Source: CAZBZG01 sp964496245 (GTDB lineage: Bacteria; Planctomycetota; SZUA-567). Taken from it: 11,370 bases of DNA. How positions within the stretch are numbered: position 1 is the stretch's first letter; every line of letters starts with the position of its first letter. The notes beneath the pieces are model-generated. The model saw nothing but the letters and a program-made list of their open reading frames with translations, was not told the DNA's origin and ran no database searches. This document shows, one piece after another, positions 1 to 8,500 of this stretch. The position numbers were made by a program, and so were the translations under genes. The stretch is from contig CAZBZG010000144.1 of assembly GCA_964496245.1 (NCBI GenBank), positions 1 to 11,370 on the forward strand, in the 5' to 3' direction.

Positions 1-719
1 ACACGCCGGTATGCGTGCGCGTGCAGCCGGGCGACCGGCTCCTCCGCATTGCATCGGACGCATTGCGCACGGACATCCGGCGGCTCTTGCGGGAAGAGCG
101 GATCCTGACCGAGACGATCGACGCGCTTGCGGCTGAGGAGCAGGCGAGCGCCATGATCGCCCAGAAGCGGGAGGAGCGGGCCAAGGTGATTGCGCGCTTG
201 AACGCCTTGCGCGAACGCGCGCGCCACTGTACGGTGCGGGCGGAGATCGCGGGGCGCCTCTGCGAATGGGACGAGGGCCTCCGTGCCGGGCAGGCGGTGG
301 CCGAAGGAGCGGTGCTCGGCCGCATCGTGGCGCTGGCGGAGAAGCGGATCGTGGCGTACCTCAGCGAGGAGCATCTGGGGGCAGTGCGCGCCGGGGACGC
401 GCTCGTGTTTGTCGCGAGCAACACCCTGTCCGACCACCCGGCCACCATCCAGACCATCAGCCTGGTGCAGGCTGAACGCATTCCGCATCGCGTGCTGACC
501 TCGGTCGCCGGCGGTGATATTCCCGTAACCGTGAAGGCCGACGGCGGTCTCGAACCGCAGACCGCGTGCTACCGCGTGGACGTCGCCCTGGACCGCCCGG
601 CCGAAGGCCTCGCCCCCGGCCAGGGGGGCTTCATCGCGCTCAAGACCCGGCCCCGCTCGCGTCTGGTCGACACGGCGCGCATCCTCTGGGGGCTGGTGCT
701 GCAGGAGAGCGGGTTCTGA
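1..719 (+). CDS. HlyD-like periplasmic adaptor, C-terminal part (5' end outside window)
   Basis: The frame is open at the left edge (codons run from base 3), so the true start lies upstream; the GTG at 15 is not a convincing start because the residues before it (TPVC, then VRVQPGD) read as coding. Visible order: the end of a first biotinyl-lipoyl half-motif (VQPGDRLLRI), an Arg/Glu/Ala-rich helical hairpin of about 60 residues that could form the coiled coil, a second lipoyl half (TVRAEIAGRL followed by GLRAGQAVAEGAVLGRI), then a beta-barrel-like region. This split-lipoyl arrangement is typical of HlyD/membrane-fusion proteins, which bridge an inner-membrane transporter to the outer membrane. 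The C-terminus (ILWGLVLQESGF) resembles, from memory, the ends of adaptor proteins fused to or paired with M50-type peptidases (peptide zinc metalloprotease family), so the missing N-terminus might hold such a domain. No partner gene follows; the next gene is convergent. Confidence 0.75.
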   Translation, partial: TPVCVRVQPGDRLLRIASDALRTDIRRLLREERILTETIDALAAEEQASAMIAQKREERAKVIARLNALRERARHCTVRAEIAGRLCEWDEGLRAGQAVAEGAVLGRIVALAEKRIVAYLSEEHLGAVRAGDALVFVASNTLSDHPATIQTISLVQAERIPHRVLTSVAGGDIPVTVKADGGLEPQTACYRVDVALDRPAEGLAPGQGGFIALKTRPRSRLVDTARILWGLVLQESGF

Positions 720-763
720 CAAGGGGAAGGCACTTCTCGAGTTCGTGGCGCACAGGGAGAGAG

Positions 764-841
764 TGTACCACGAAGGGCGCGAAGAATGCATGAAGCGGCC
801 TTCTGCGATCCCTTGGTGTTCTTCGCGTCCTTTGTGGTACA
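764..841. repeat. Near-perfect inverted repeat between convergent genes
   Basis: Bases 765-786 and 819-840 are reverse complements with two mismatches over 22 bp, and one further pair (764/841) extends them. The spacer is 32 bases. The arm (accacgaagg followed by gcgcgaagaa) resembles, from memory, a dispersed intergenic repeat of the 'accacgaagg...cacgaag' kind seen in many unrelated bacterial genomes. As RNA it would fold into a long hairpin on either strand, so it may help end transcription of the adaptor gene, although no T-run follows on the plus strand. Confidence 0.7.
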
Positions 842-863
842 TGCGACCGGGACGTGAGAAGCG

Positions 864-893
864 GAACAAAAACCCCGGCCTCACGGCCGGGGC
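864..893 (-). terminator. Intrinsic terminator of the cold-shock gene
   Basis: Bases 873-880 (ccccggcc) and 885-892 (ggccgggg) form a perfect 8-bp GC stem with a 4-base loop. On the minus strand the stem is followed directly by TTTTTG, the classical rho-independent pattern, about 40 bases beyond the cold-shock stop codon. No T-run follows on the plus strand, so it acts in one direction. Confidence 0.85.
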
Positions 894-930
894 TTGATGA
901 GTTGAGCACTCGTGTGTGTGGGGTGCGCAG

Positions 931-1134
931 CTATTGAACGCGCACCTTGGTCGCCTCAGGACCTTTCTGTCCCTCGGCAGCCTCAAATTCAACCCGCTGA
1001 CCTTCCTCGAGGTTCCTGTACCCCTCCATTTCGATGTTGGAGTGGTGGATGAAGAGGTCTTCGCCTCCCTCATCCGGCACAATAAACCCGTAGCCCTTCT
1101 TGTTGCTGAACCACTTCACTGTACCGACTGACAC
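931..1134 (-). CDS. Cold-shock domain protein (CspA family)
   Basis: A 67-residue protein, the usual size of a single cold-shock domain, which binds single-stranded nucleic acid and acts as an RNA chaperone in the cytoplasm. The N-terminus MSVGTVKWFSNKKGYGFI carries W8, F9 and the RNP1 motif KGYGFI (13-18); RNP2 is LFIHHS (27-32), with His where CspA has a second Phe. The longer frame begins at a GTG at 1149, but that codon is followed by AAGGAG (1146-1141), which lies exactly six bases before the GTG at 1134. This Shine-Dalgarno placement and the family length make 1134 the better start. Stop TAG at 933-931. It is transcribed alone, with a terminator at 864-893 and a candidate promoter at 1249-1277. 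Whether it is cold-induced cannot be seen; many family members are constitutive. Confidence 0.93.
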   Translation of the reverse strand: MSVGTVKWFSNKKGYGFIVPDEGGEDLFIHHSNIEMEGYRNLEEGQRVEFEAAEGQKGPEATKVRVQ

Positions 1135-1242
1135 GTACTTCTCCTTCACGACTTCGAGCCCCCCTCACGCGGAGGCTCACAGCGGCCCCTCGTTTTACCC
1201 AAGAAAACGCTTCCGAGGGACGACAAGCGCCTTCCGCAACTG
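1135..1242 (-). promoter_or_regulatory. Structured 5' leader of the cold-shock gene
   Basis: If transcription starts near 1242, the mRNA has an untranslated leader of about 108 nt, long for a 67-codon gene and reminiscent of the long leader of E. coli cspA. It contains a perfect 6-bp hairpin (CGTTTT 1191-1196 with AAAACG 1204-1209, 7-base loop). An alternative outer pairing is CCCTCG 1187-1192 with CGAGGG 1214-1219; the two share bases, so they could exchange. The ribosome-binding site AAGGAG is at 1146-1141. A temperature-responsive role is inference only. Confidence 0.4.
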
Positions 1243-1248
1243 GTGCGC

Positions 1249-1277
1249 ATGGTACTGCAAGGCCCCGGTGTTTTCAA
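1249..1277 (-). promoter_or_regulatory. Candidate sigma70-type promoter for the cold-shock gene
   Basis: On the minus strand TTGAAA (1277-1272, 5/6 match to the -35 consensus) is followed after 17 bases by TACCAT (1254-1249, 4/6 match to the -10 consensus). The predicted start is near 1242. Spacing is optimal; no experimental support. Confidence 0.5.
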
Positions 1278-1399
1278 CCGGGAAATGCGGACACTGATCA
1301 CTCTGGCAAGGTGAGCGGCAGGAGTTGCTGGGGGGAGGGGCGGCCTGCCAAACGCGGAGTCGTGCAAGCAGGCTGCTCGGCAGGGCAAGCAGCCCGTGC

Positions 1400-1421
1400 T
1401 GGCGCCATGGACAGGGCGCCA
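1400..1421. repeat. Short inverted repeat TGGCGCC/GGCGCCA
   Basis: A perfect 7-bp inverted repeat (1400-1406 and 1415-1421) with an 8-base spacer lies between the divergent cold-shock and HTH-receiver genes. It could be an operator or a small hairpin; there is no T-run on either side to suggest a terminator. The rest of 1278-1474 shows no gene; it is G-rich around 1327-1345 and has a repeated GCAAGCAG near 1368-1392. Confidence 0.35.
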
Positions 1422-1474
1422 AGAAATGCAAGAGGCGTATTTGCAATAGGTTATGGGTTTTCGCCAAAGGAGGG

Positions 1475-1503
1475 TTGACCAAGGGCGTTAGATGTGTTAG
1501 GTT
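1475..1503 (+). promoter_or_regulatory. Weak candidate promoter for the HTH-receiver gene
   Basis: TTGACC (1475-1480, 5/6) is followed after 17 bases by TAGGTT (1498-1503, only 3/6 but with T1, A2 and T6 present). The -10 element falls inside the tandem 14-bp repeat, so a protein bound to the repeats would overlap the promoter. The assignment is weak because the -10 match is poor. Confidence 0.3.
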
Positions 1504-1521
1504 AGATGTGTTAGGTTAGAT
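1487..1521 (+). repeat. Tandem 14-bp repeat (2.5 copies) upstream of the regulator gene
   Basis: The unit GTTAGATGTGTTAG occurs exactly at 1487-1500 and 1501-1514, followed by a partial third copy GTTAGAT at 1515-1521. Each unit itself has two TTAG half-motifs. The block lies 36 bases before the ATG at 1557 and sits in a 66-base stretch (1487-1552) with no C on the plus strand. Such directly repeated sites are typical of binding sites for a dimeric or multimeric regulator, possibly the downstream gene product; this is inferred from position. Confidence 0.65.
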
Positions 1522-1556
1522 AAGTAAGATTGAAGTAAGGGGTGAGGAGGATCACT

Positions 1557-2153
1557 ATGGAGAAGCGAACCCTGACCACGGGCGAAGTCGCGTCATACTG
1601 CAACGTGAGCTTCACTACGGTGATCCGCTGGATCAAGGCCGGACGGCTCAAAGGCTACCAGCTCCCCGGCCGGGGCGACCGCAGGATTCAGATCCCGGAT
1701 TTCCTGGCGTTTCTCAGGGAGAATGGACTGCCGATCCCTGCCGAGCTCGAGGACCTCGGTCGCCGGGTACTCATCGTAGACGACGATCCGCACGTGGTGC
1801 GCATCATCACGAATACCCTGGAAAACGCAGGGTTTGAGACGGCAAAGGCGTGGAGCGGATTCTCAGCGGGTCGGATGCTCGAGCGCTTCCGGCCCGGGCT
1901 CATGACCCTGGACCTGCGTATGCCTGGCCTGGGGGGACTGCAAGTCCTCAAGACCCTGCGCCAGACCGAACATCTCAAGCACATCCGGGTGCTCGTGGTC
2001 TCCGGTCTCGAACGCGAGCGGCTCGAAGAGGCGCGCAGGGCCGGAGCGGATGACGTACTGCCCAAGCCCTTCACGCCCCAGGCGTTGCTGGAGAAGGTGG
2101 AGAAGCTGGTAGGGGTGGATGTCGCGCCTGTTGAAGGTTCTGATGGGAGTTGA
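1557..2153 (+). CDS. HTH (excisionase/MerR-like) plus receiver domain response regulator
   Basis: A 198-residue protein. Residues 5-58 form an excisionase/MerR-type winged helix (LTTGEVASYCNVSFTTVIRW, then GRLKGYQLPGRGDRRI), which binds DNA. Residues 69-188 form a receiver domain with all key residues: acidic pair D75-D76 (VLIVDDD), phospho-acceptor D119 (LMTLDLRMPG), S149 (VVSG) and K170 (LPKPF). It should therefore accept a phosphate from a histidine kinase; none is encoded in the window. The domain order, DNA-binding domain first, is the reverse of OmpR- or NarL-type regulators. An in-frame GTG at 1542 exists, but it lies within the purine-rich GAGGAGG at 1544-1550, which sits six bases before the ATG at 1557, so that ATG is chosen. 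The gene appears monocistronic and is divergent from the cold-shock gene. Targets are unknown. Confidence 0.9.
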   Translation: MEKRTLTTGEVASYCNVSFTTVIRWIKAGRLKGYQLPGRGDRRIQIPDFLAFLRENGLPIPAELEDLGRRVLIVDDDPHVVRIITNTLENAGFETAKAWSGFSAGRMLERFRPGLMTLDLRMPGLGGLQVLKTLRQTEHLKHIRVLVVSGLERERLEEARRAGADDVLPKPFTPQALLEKVEKLVGVDVAPVEGSDGS

Positions 2154-2437
2154 CGTGCGGGCGCTGCCTGGCCGATTGTAACCGCTTTCTCCAAAAAGAC
2201 TTGGTGGTAAACGGCCCTGAAGGCGGAAGTAGGGAACCAGCCCAAGGGTTTGATCGAAAAAACCCGGTCTGGGTTTGACATCTGCCGTTGGACATGGGAA
2301 ACTTACGCATTATGTATCGCAATACACTACATATCGCGTGCGAACCGCCGATGCTCAATGTAGAGCCGGATGTTCGCCGCCACCACAGGGTGAGTGGCGG
2401 GCCGGGGCGGCCGGGGGAGCCATGGAAGGAATGCCCA
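2154..2437 (+). promoter_or_regulatory. Intergenic region and hairpin-rich leader of the giant lipoprotein gene
   Basis: No gene is seen in these 284 bases. An 8-bp stem with one G-T pair joins 2182-2189 to 2219-2226 and encloses a 4-bp CCAA/TTGG hairpin (2191-2204). Next come two GGGTTT copies (2246-2251, 2271-2276) competing for one AAACCC (2260-2265). Then two adjacent stem-loops occur: 2340-2377 (GCGAAC/GTTCGC, CCG/CGG and GCTC/GAGC with small internal loops) and 2377-2400 (CCGCCAC/GTGGCGG, with CAC/GTG nested inside). A G-rich tract follows (2397-2416), then the ribosome-binding site at 2425-2430. It does not match the c-di-GMP-I riboswitch consensus I remember. A regulatory RNA role is possible, not shown. 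Confidence 0.4.
2275..2303 (+). promoter_or_regulatory. Candidate promoter (perfect -35) before the giant gene
   Basis: TTGACA at 2275-2280 is a perfect -35 hexamer. The hexamer 17 bases further on is GAAACT (2298-2303), a poor -10 (3/6). If used, transcription would start near 2310 and give a leader of about 128 nt containing the hairpins at 2340-2400. Alternatively the start may rely on another sigma factor or lie further upstream. Confidence 0.3.
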
Positions 2438-2518
2438 ATGCACAAGGCCAGTTGCTCCCTCTACAAGTTCGGCCTGTTGGCTTTCGCCCTGCTCAGCTTG
2501 ACGCTCACCGCTGGGTGC
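2438..2518 (+). other. Lipoprotein (type II) signal peptide and lipobox
   Basis: Residues 1-27 contain K3 and K10, a hydrophobic core (FGLLAFALLSLTL, residues 11-23) and the lipobox L23-T24-A25-G26-C27, cleaved before C27 by signal peptidase II in this class. It fixes both the translation start and the extracytoplasmic location of the giant protein. Confidence 0.88.
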
Positions 2519-5500
2519 CTCTCCTTTACGGGCGACCGGGTGGACCAGCCGGCCTACGGCGTGCCGGGTAGTGAATTGCCGGTCAAAGTCTATGCCGACA
2601 TGCCGTCGTTCACGGACGAGGCAGGATATCTCTACGTGCGGGTCCGCAACAACTGGGCGATCAAGAACGACACCTGGAACTGGACGAGCGAGAGCCGCAT
2701 CCTGAGCGGCCAGGTCACCTATGATGCGGGCCGCGCTTCGGCTGCGGAAGCCGATTCAGCGTCGGGACCGAACTACTTCTGGTGGGGCGGCACGACCGGG
2801 GTCATGTCTGTGGAGTCCCAGGAGGCCATCACAGCCGCTGGCACCATCACCGTGCCCACGAGCGAGACCGCGGGCAGCTACGTGATCGACTACCGCCTGG
2901 GCGACAGCTACGAGGAGTTCACGGGCGGTGCGGACGGCGACGACCTCGGCAATGCCATCACGATCGGCGATCTCAAGATCGCGCTGGGCGAGAACACCCC
3001 GCCCGTGCGCGCCATCGCCAACAGCGACACCAATGTCATCCAAATCCAGCTCGAGGTCGAAGTCGGGGGTCACGTGACGAGCCGGACCATCGACGGTCTC
3101 TCCTTCACGCCCAACACCGGCGGCCTCGGCGGAGCGGACATCACGAACATCCGCCTCTACCGCGACAACAACGACGACGGCAAGCTCCAGACCGGCAGCG
3201 ACACCCTGCTCGATACGATCACGCCCGCCAATCCCCTGGCCTTCAGCGGCTTCACGTCCGCCATCTCCGGCGGGCAGAAGGGGCACTTCCTGGTCGTCAT
3301 CGACTACACGGGAAGCGCGAGCAACGGTGATTGGCTCGAGCTCAGCATCGCGCCCGCGGGCGTGAGCGTGCAGGAAGGGACCCTCAACACCGTGGTCGGC
3401 CCCACGGTCGACTCTAACCGCACCACGATCTGGAACCAGGCGTCAGTCAGCGTCGAGCTGGGCGCCAACAATCCGTCCGATACCTATCAGATCGTGGGCG
3501 CCAGCGCCCAGGACGTGACGCTCCTGCAGCTCGCGTTCACAGCCGGGTCGGTGGACGACGTGGACCTCACGGATCTCACCCTGACGTTCACCTTCATCGA
3601 CGACCAGTTCGAGGCGGGCGACGTGACCGACATCCGCCTGTACCGCGACAACGACGGCGACGGCGTGCTGGACGGCGGGACCGATCCGCAGGTGGGGGAT
3701 GCCGAAGCCTGGACCGCGGGTGGGGCCGATACCACGATCACGTTCAACAACTTCACCGACAATGGCGACCGGACGGTTCCGAAGAACGCCACGGTCAACT
3801 TCATCGCGGTCGCGGATCTGAGCGGCACGGGCAGCGACACCGAGAACATGATGGTCCGCCTGACGGGGACAGGGAGCGTGAGCGCCGAGGACCAGTCCGG
3901 AACGGCCGCCGTGGTGACCGGCACCTTTCCCGCGGGCGGCACGCGCACGGACGTGCTGAACGACGTGGTCATCAACTTCGATTCCAACGGCGTGACGTTC
4001 TCGGCCGGCACGGCCGATCCCGGCGACAGCGACCGGGCGCGCGGCGCCACCGGCGTGGTGGCCATGCAGACACGGGTCCAGGCGCCCAGCGGCCAGAAGG
4101 CCACGATCAACGATCTCGTGCTCTGGAACGACGGCACCGCCACGGGCAACACCGACGTCTCGTCGGTCCGCGTCTATCGCGACTACGGCGCCGACGGCCA
4201 GGTGAACGGCTCGGACTACGAGATCGCCTCCGGCACCTTCAACACCTATGACCCCACCGGACCGGGCAACGACCCCGACGGATGCCGCATCCAGGTGAGC
4301 GGCGGCTATGACGTCCCGGCCGGGAACGCGCATGTGCTCCTCTTCGTCCTCGACCTCACCACGTCCGGCACGGCCGGAGAGACCATCGAGCTGCGCCTCC
4401 TCGATCCGTCGGACTGCGAGGACATCACGGGTGACGTGACCGTGGGCACGGGCGGGACCGAGGCCAATCTCTACACCGGGCCGGTCCTGCAGGAGGCGAG
4501 CACGATCACGCTCCAGGATTCGACCCTGAACATCGCGGCCGGTGACAACGCGCCGCCGGCCAAGGACATCAGCGCGAGCGCGCAGGACGTCTCCGTGCTG
4601 CAGGCCAAGCTGGCGGCCGGCGGCGCGTCCAACGTCACGGTCACGGCCATCACCTTTGACGCGTCGGGCACGGGGGACGACCGCCGCACGGGCGCGGGCG
4701 GCGATCTCGCCAACAGCGGTGTCACCCTCTGGAACGACATCAACGGCAACGGCGCGTACGACGCGGGCACGGACACGGCCATCGACTCGACCAGCAACTA
4801 CGACGCGGACAACGGCAGCGTGACCTTCAGCGGACTGTCGGAAGTGATCAACGCCGGCCAGACCGAGAACTGGCTTCTCGTCTACGACCTGGCCGGCAGC
4901 GCCGCGAACGGCAACACCTTCCAGACGCAGATCGCGGGACCGAGCAGCGTGACCTGCTCCGGCACGGTCACGGTGAGCGGGTCGGCGGTCTCGAGCGTGC
5001 TGACCGTGGGCACCACGGGAACCGTGACCTTCACCGCGGGCGCGGGCAATCCCGGCGATGCGAACGTCAGCGACGGCACCAGCGGCCTGGTCTGCCTCCA
5101 CCTCGTGGCCACGGCCAACGACATCGAAGACATCGACATCGAGGGCATGACCCTGACCCAGGCCGGCACGGCCGTCAACGCGGACGTCAACGGCACATCG
5201 ATCGAGCTCTATCACGACGTCAACGGCGACGGCGCCCTGGACGGCGGGGATGTGCAGAAGGGCTCTGCGGTGGCTGATCTCGCAGCCATGACGTTTGCGT
5301 TCGGCGGGGCGGATACGGTGACCGTGAGCGCGGGCGACAGCGAACGCTTCCTCCTGGTGTTGGATGTGGACAGCATTCCGCCGGCCACCGCCGGCAACAC
5401 CGTCAAGATCGAACTCGACGAGGCGGGCGACGTGACCGCCTACCGCGGTGGCACGTCCACGGACGCGAAGAAGATCGGCGCGCCAGAAGGCGGCACGCTC

Positions 5501-8500
5501 ACGATCGTGAACGCCGCGACCCTCAGCGTGTCCGAAGGTGCGAACACCCCAGGCGCGGGCTCGATCCAGGCCAACGAACAGGACGTGGCCATGCTCCAGA
5601 TCAACCTGGCGGCTGCGGGCGACAATGTCACGGTCACGGCCATCGACATCAAGGCGAGCGGCTCCGGAGACGACCGTAATGCGAGCGCAGGAGGAGATCT
5701 CGCCAACAACGGCGTCCATCTCTACGTGGATGCCAACGACAACGGCACCTACGAGTCGGGGACCGACCTGCCCCAGCTCGGCTCTTCCGGGAACTACAAC
5801 GCCAACAACGGTACGATCTCCTTCACCAGTCTCAGCCGTACAATCAACTCCGGCACCAACGAGAACTGGCTCGTGGTCCAGGACTGGCGCGACCCGGGTA
5901 CGGCGAGCGACGGCGAGACCTTCCAGGCGATCCTCCAGGATCCGGCTACGGACATCACCGCGGGCACGGTCACGCCCTCGGGGTCCACGGTGACCGGGGG
6001 CCTGCGCACCATCACCACCGTGACCGCCATCACCTGGAACGGATCGGTCAGCAACGCTTTCGGCCTGGCCGGCAACTACGACGAGAACGCCGGGCCCGGC
6101 CCGAGCATCGATGTCACGATTCCGGCGAGCGCGAGCGTGAGCCCGAGCGTCGGCGGCGACGGGCAGACCGACGACATCTCCGTGGGCGCGGGTTCCACCC
6201 TCTCGGTCAACGCGGGCAAGTCGCTTACCGTGCACGGGGACATGAGCGTCAGCGGCACCCTCGGCATCGGGTCGGGTGCGAGCCTGAGCCTGTCCAGCGG
6301 AACCACGCTCACCATGAACGCGGGCTCGACGCTGCAGATCGCCGACGGCACGACCTTGTCGGTGCCGAGCAATGCCGCCTTCAGCGCCAATGGCTCGGGC
6401 TGGTCGGCGGGACAGTACATCCACGTAACGAGCCCCGCTGCCGGCGAGTACGCCAAGCTGGATCTGGCTGGCGACGTGGACCTGGACTACGTGCGCTTTG
6501 ACCGCCCGGCGGATCTGGGCTTGACGCTGTCGGGGAGCGGCGGAGCCACGGTATCGGCGTCGAACGTCAAGATGTACGGCGTGGACACAGCGGGCACGGC
6601 GCGCTGTTTGCTCATCAGCGGGTCGGACTGGTACCAGTACACGTTCGACGGCTGGGGGTTCGAGGACCCGGGCGCATCGGGCGGCGAGAAGTCGGTGCGG
6701 ATCGAGCTGGGGGAGAACGATGCGGTGCAGTTTGAGAATTACGTGACCTCGGGCGAGGGATTGAGCTGGCTGTACGAGGACTCCACCGACGAGGACCGCG
6801 GGGAGAACGGCTCTTCGGGCCGCGTGAACTGGCTGGCGACCGCGGCCACGGTGACCGAGTTCTCGGCCCGGCCCGGGCCCGAAGGCGTGGAACTCTCGTG
6901 GCGCACGCTGACCGAGCAGGGCAACGCGGGGTTCGAGCTCTACCGGTGCGCGCTGGGGCGCGGAGGTGGCGTTGGCAAGGCCGAAGGCATCCCCCGGTTC
7001 CGGGCGTCGGCGCCTGATGAGCGCTGGCAGCGCGTGACGCCCGTGCCGCTGGCAGGCGCGAGCGGCTCGGTGGTGCCGCAGGCTTATGAGTACCTCGATC
7101 GCACGGCCGAGCCCGGCCGGGTCTATGCTTACGCGCTGGTGGACGTAAACGCCGCCGTCCGGCGGGCTTGTTCGCACGCGCCAGTGCAGGTGCGCGTGCC
7201 GGGTGTGGAAGCGGCCGGCGCAGCGCTCCTGTGGATCGGGGCAGCGAACCGCCTGGCGGACACGCTGCCGGGCCCGTTTGCGAGCCGCGTGATTCTGGGG
7301 CCGGAGATGCGCCGGGGCGCAGGGTACGCGCTCTTGGCGCTGCTCAGTCCGGAAGGCGCGGACGCGGGCGTGCAGCTCGTGGCGCACCGCGGTGTGGCCG
7401 CGCGCGCGCCTGCGAATGGCGCAGGCTGGCCTGTTCTGGACGACGCAAGCCGGGGTCGGAGGGACGCGCTCCTGCGCGTCCGCAACGACGCCCGTGCGGC
7501 GCGGTCCGGCAGGAGCCGGACCCTCCGAACCGCAAGCGCGCGTAAAGCCCCTGCGTCCTGGCTGCACCGCGCTGTGGGACGCGCGCTGGACGCGCTGCGC
7601 ACGAGCGGATTGGCCCGAAGCGTGGGCGCGCTGGCTGCAGCGCATGCGCCCGCGTCCGTGGCTGAGGCGCTGGAGCAGGCGCTGACGGACGCGAGGCCGG
7701 ATCCGTCGGCTGGGCCGGGCGCGCTGGCTGACGCCCCGGCTGCCGGACCTGAAGCTGACGCGCCCGTGTTCCGCTTGACGCCGCCCGACACAGCGGCAGG
7801 CGATCCGGACGCGGGCGAGGGCTGGCAAGCGCTGCTCGCAGACAGCGACCGGCCGGCGCGCCGTGTGGACGGCCGAGGGCCAGCTGCATCGTCCGAACCG
7901 CTCACACCGACCATACCGGCCACAGCAGCCACAGCCCCGCCGATGCACCGGAGCCGGGGCCTGGCGCATCTGAAGCGGGATCCGGACTATGACCGCGACT
8001 CACGCGAGCGCGTGAAGCGTGAGCGCACCATCCCGCTCAGGATCGTGGGCCCCATGGCGCGGATCGAGACCGGGGCCGAGGGGCTCTACCGGCTGGACGG
8101 GTCTGCGCTGGCGGACATGGGCTTTGCCGCGGAGCGCCGCTTCCGTCTTCTCCGGCAGGGCGCGGAGCACCCCGTGTGGGTGCTGCCGGCAAGTCATGCG
8201 CTCGGCCGGGACCTCTGCTTCTACGCGCCTGCCTACAAGAGCGCCTACAGCCGGACGAACGTGTTCTGGCTGGTGCAGGTGAACCGCCCGGCGCGTCCGG
8301 CGCCGCAAGAGCGGCCTGCGGACAGGCTGGGCACGCTTGCGGAAGACTACGAGGCGGTGAGCCGCTACGAGGAAGACACGTACTACCGCATGACGCTGCT
8401 CAGCAGCGCGGGCGACGAAGACCACTGGTTCTGCAGCAAGATCCTGTTCGGCGGCCGGAGCGTGGACATCCCGCTGACGTGCACGGCTGTGCAGGCCGGC

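Noticed and set aside
1135..1149. A 72-residue version of the cold-shock protein starting at GTG 1149.
   Set aside because: The AAGGAG that would serve as ribosome-binding site lies inside those extra codons, at the right distance from the GTG at 1134.
2257..2276. A terminator-like hairpin on the minus strand (AAACCC/GGGTTT followed by T's).
   Set aside because: No minus-strand gene lies upstream of it, and the stem has only three GC pairs.
2288..2437. A 50-codon N-terminal extension of the giant gene from a TTG at 2288.
   Set aside because: It has no good ribosome-binding site, would bury the lipoprotein signal behind 50 polar residues and overlaps the leader hairpins. The ATG at 2438 has a well-placed GGAAGGA.
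2340..2437. A c-di-GMP-I (GEMM) riboswitch before the giant gene.
   Set aside because: The conserved CAGGGCAAACC and CGCAAAGCC blocks of the class are absent; only a short CACAGGG resemblance is present, inside a simple hairpin.
2978..6010. The regular repeats considered as a CRISPR-like or satellite DNA array.
   Set aside because: The repetition is at protein level, with a period near 500 bases and diverged DNA. It is a modular protein, not a DNA repeat array.
3443..7969. A 1508-codon open frame on the minus strand opposite the calcium-loop modules.
   Set aside because: It is antisense to a gene with a clear signal peptide, repeats and protease motifs. Its product is an Arg/Gly/Ala/Val-rich mix without domains, as expected when high-GC third positions remove stop codons from the opposite strand.
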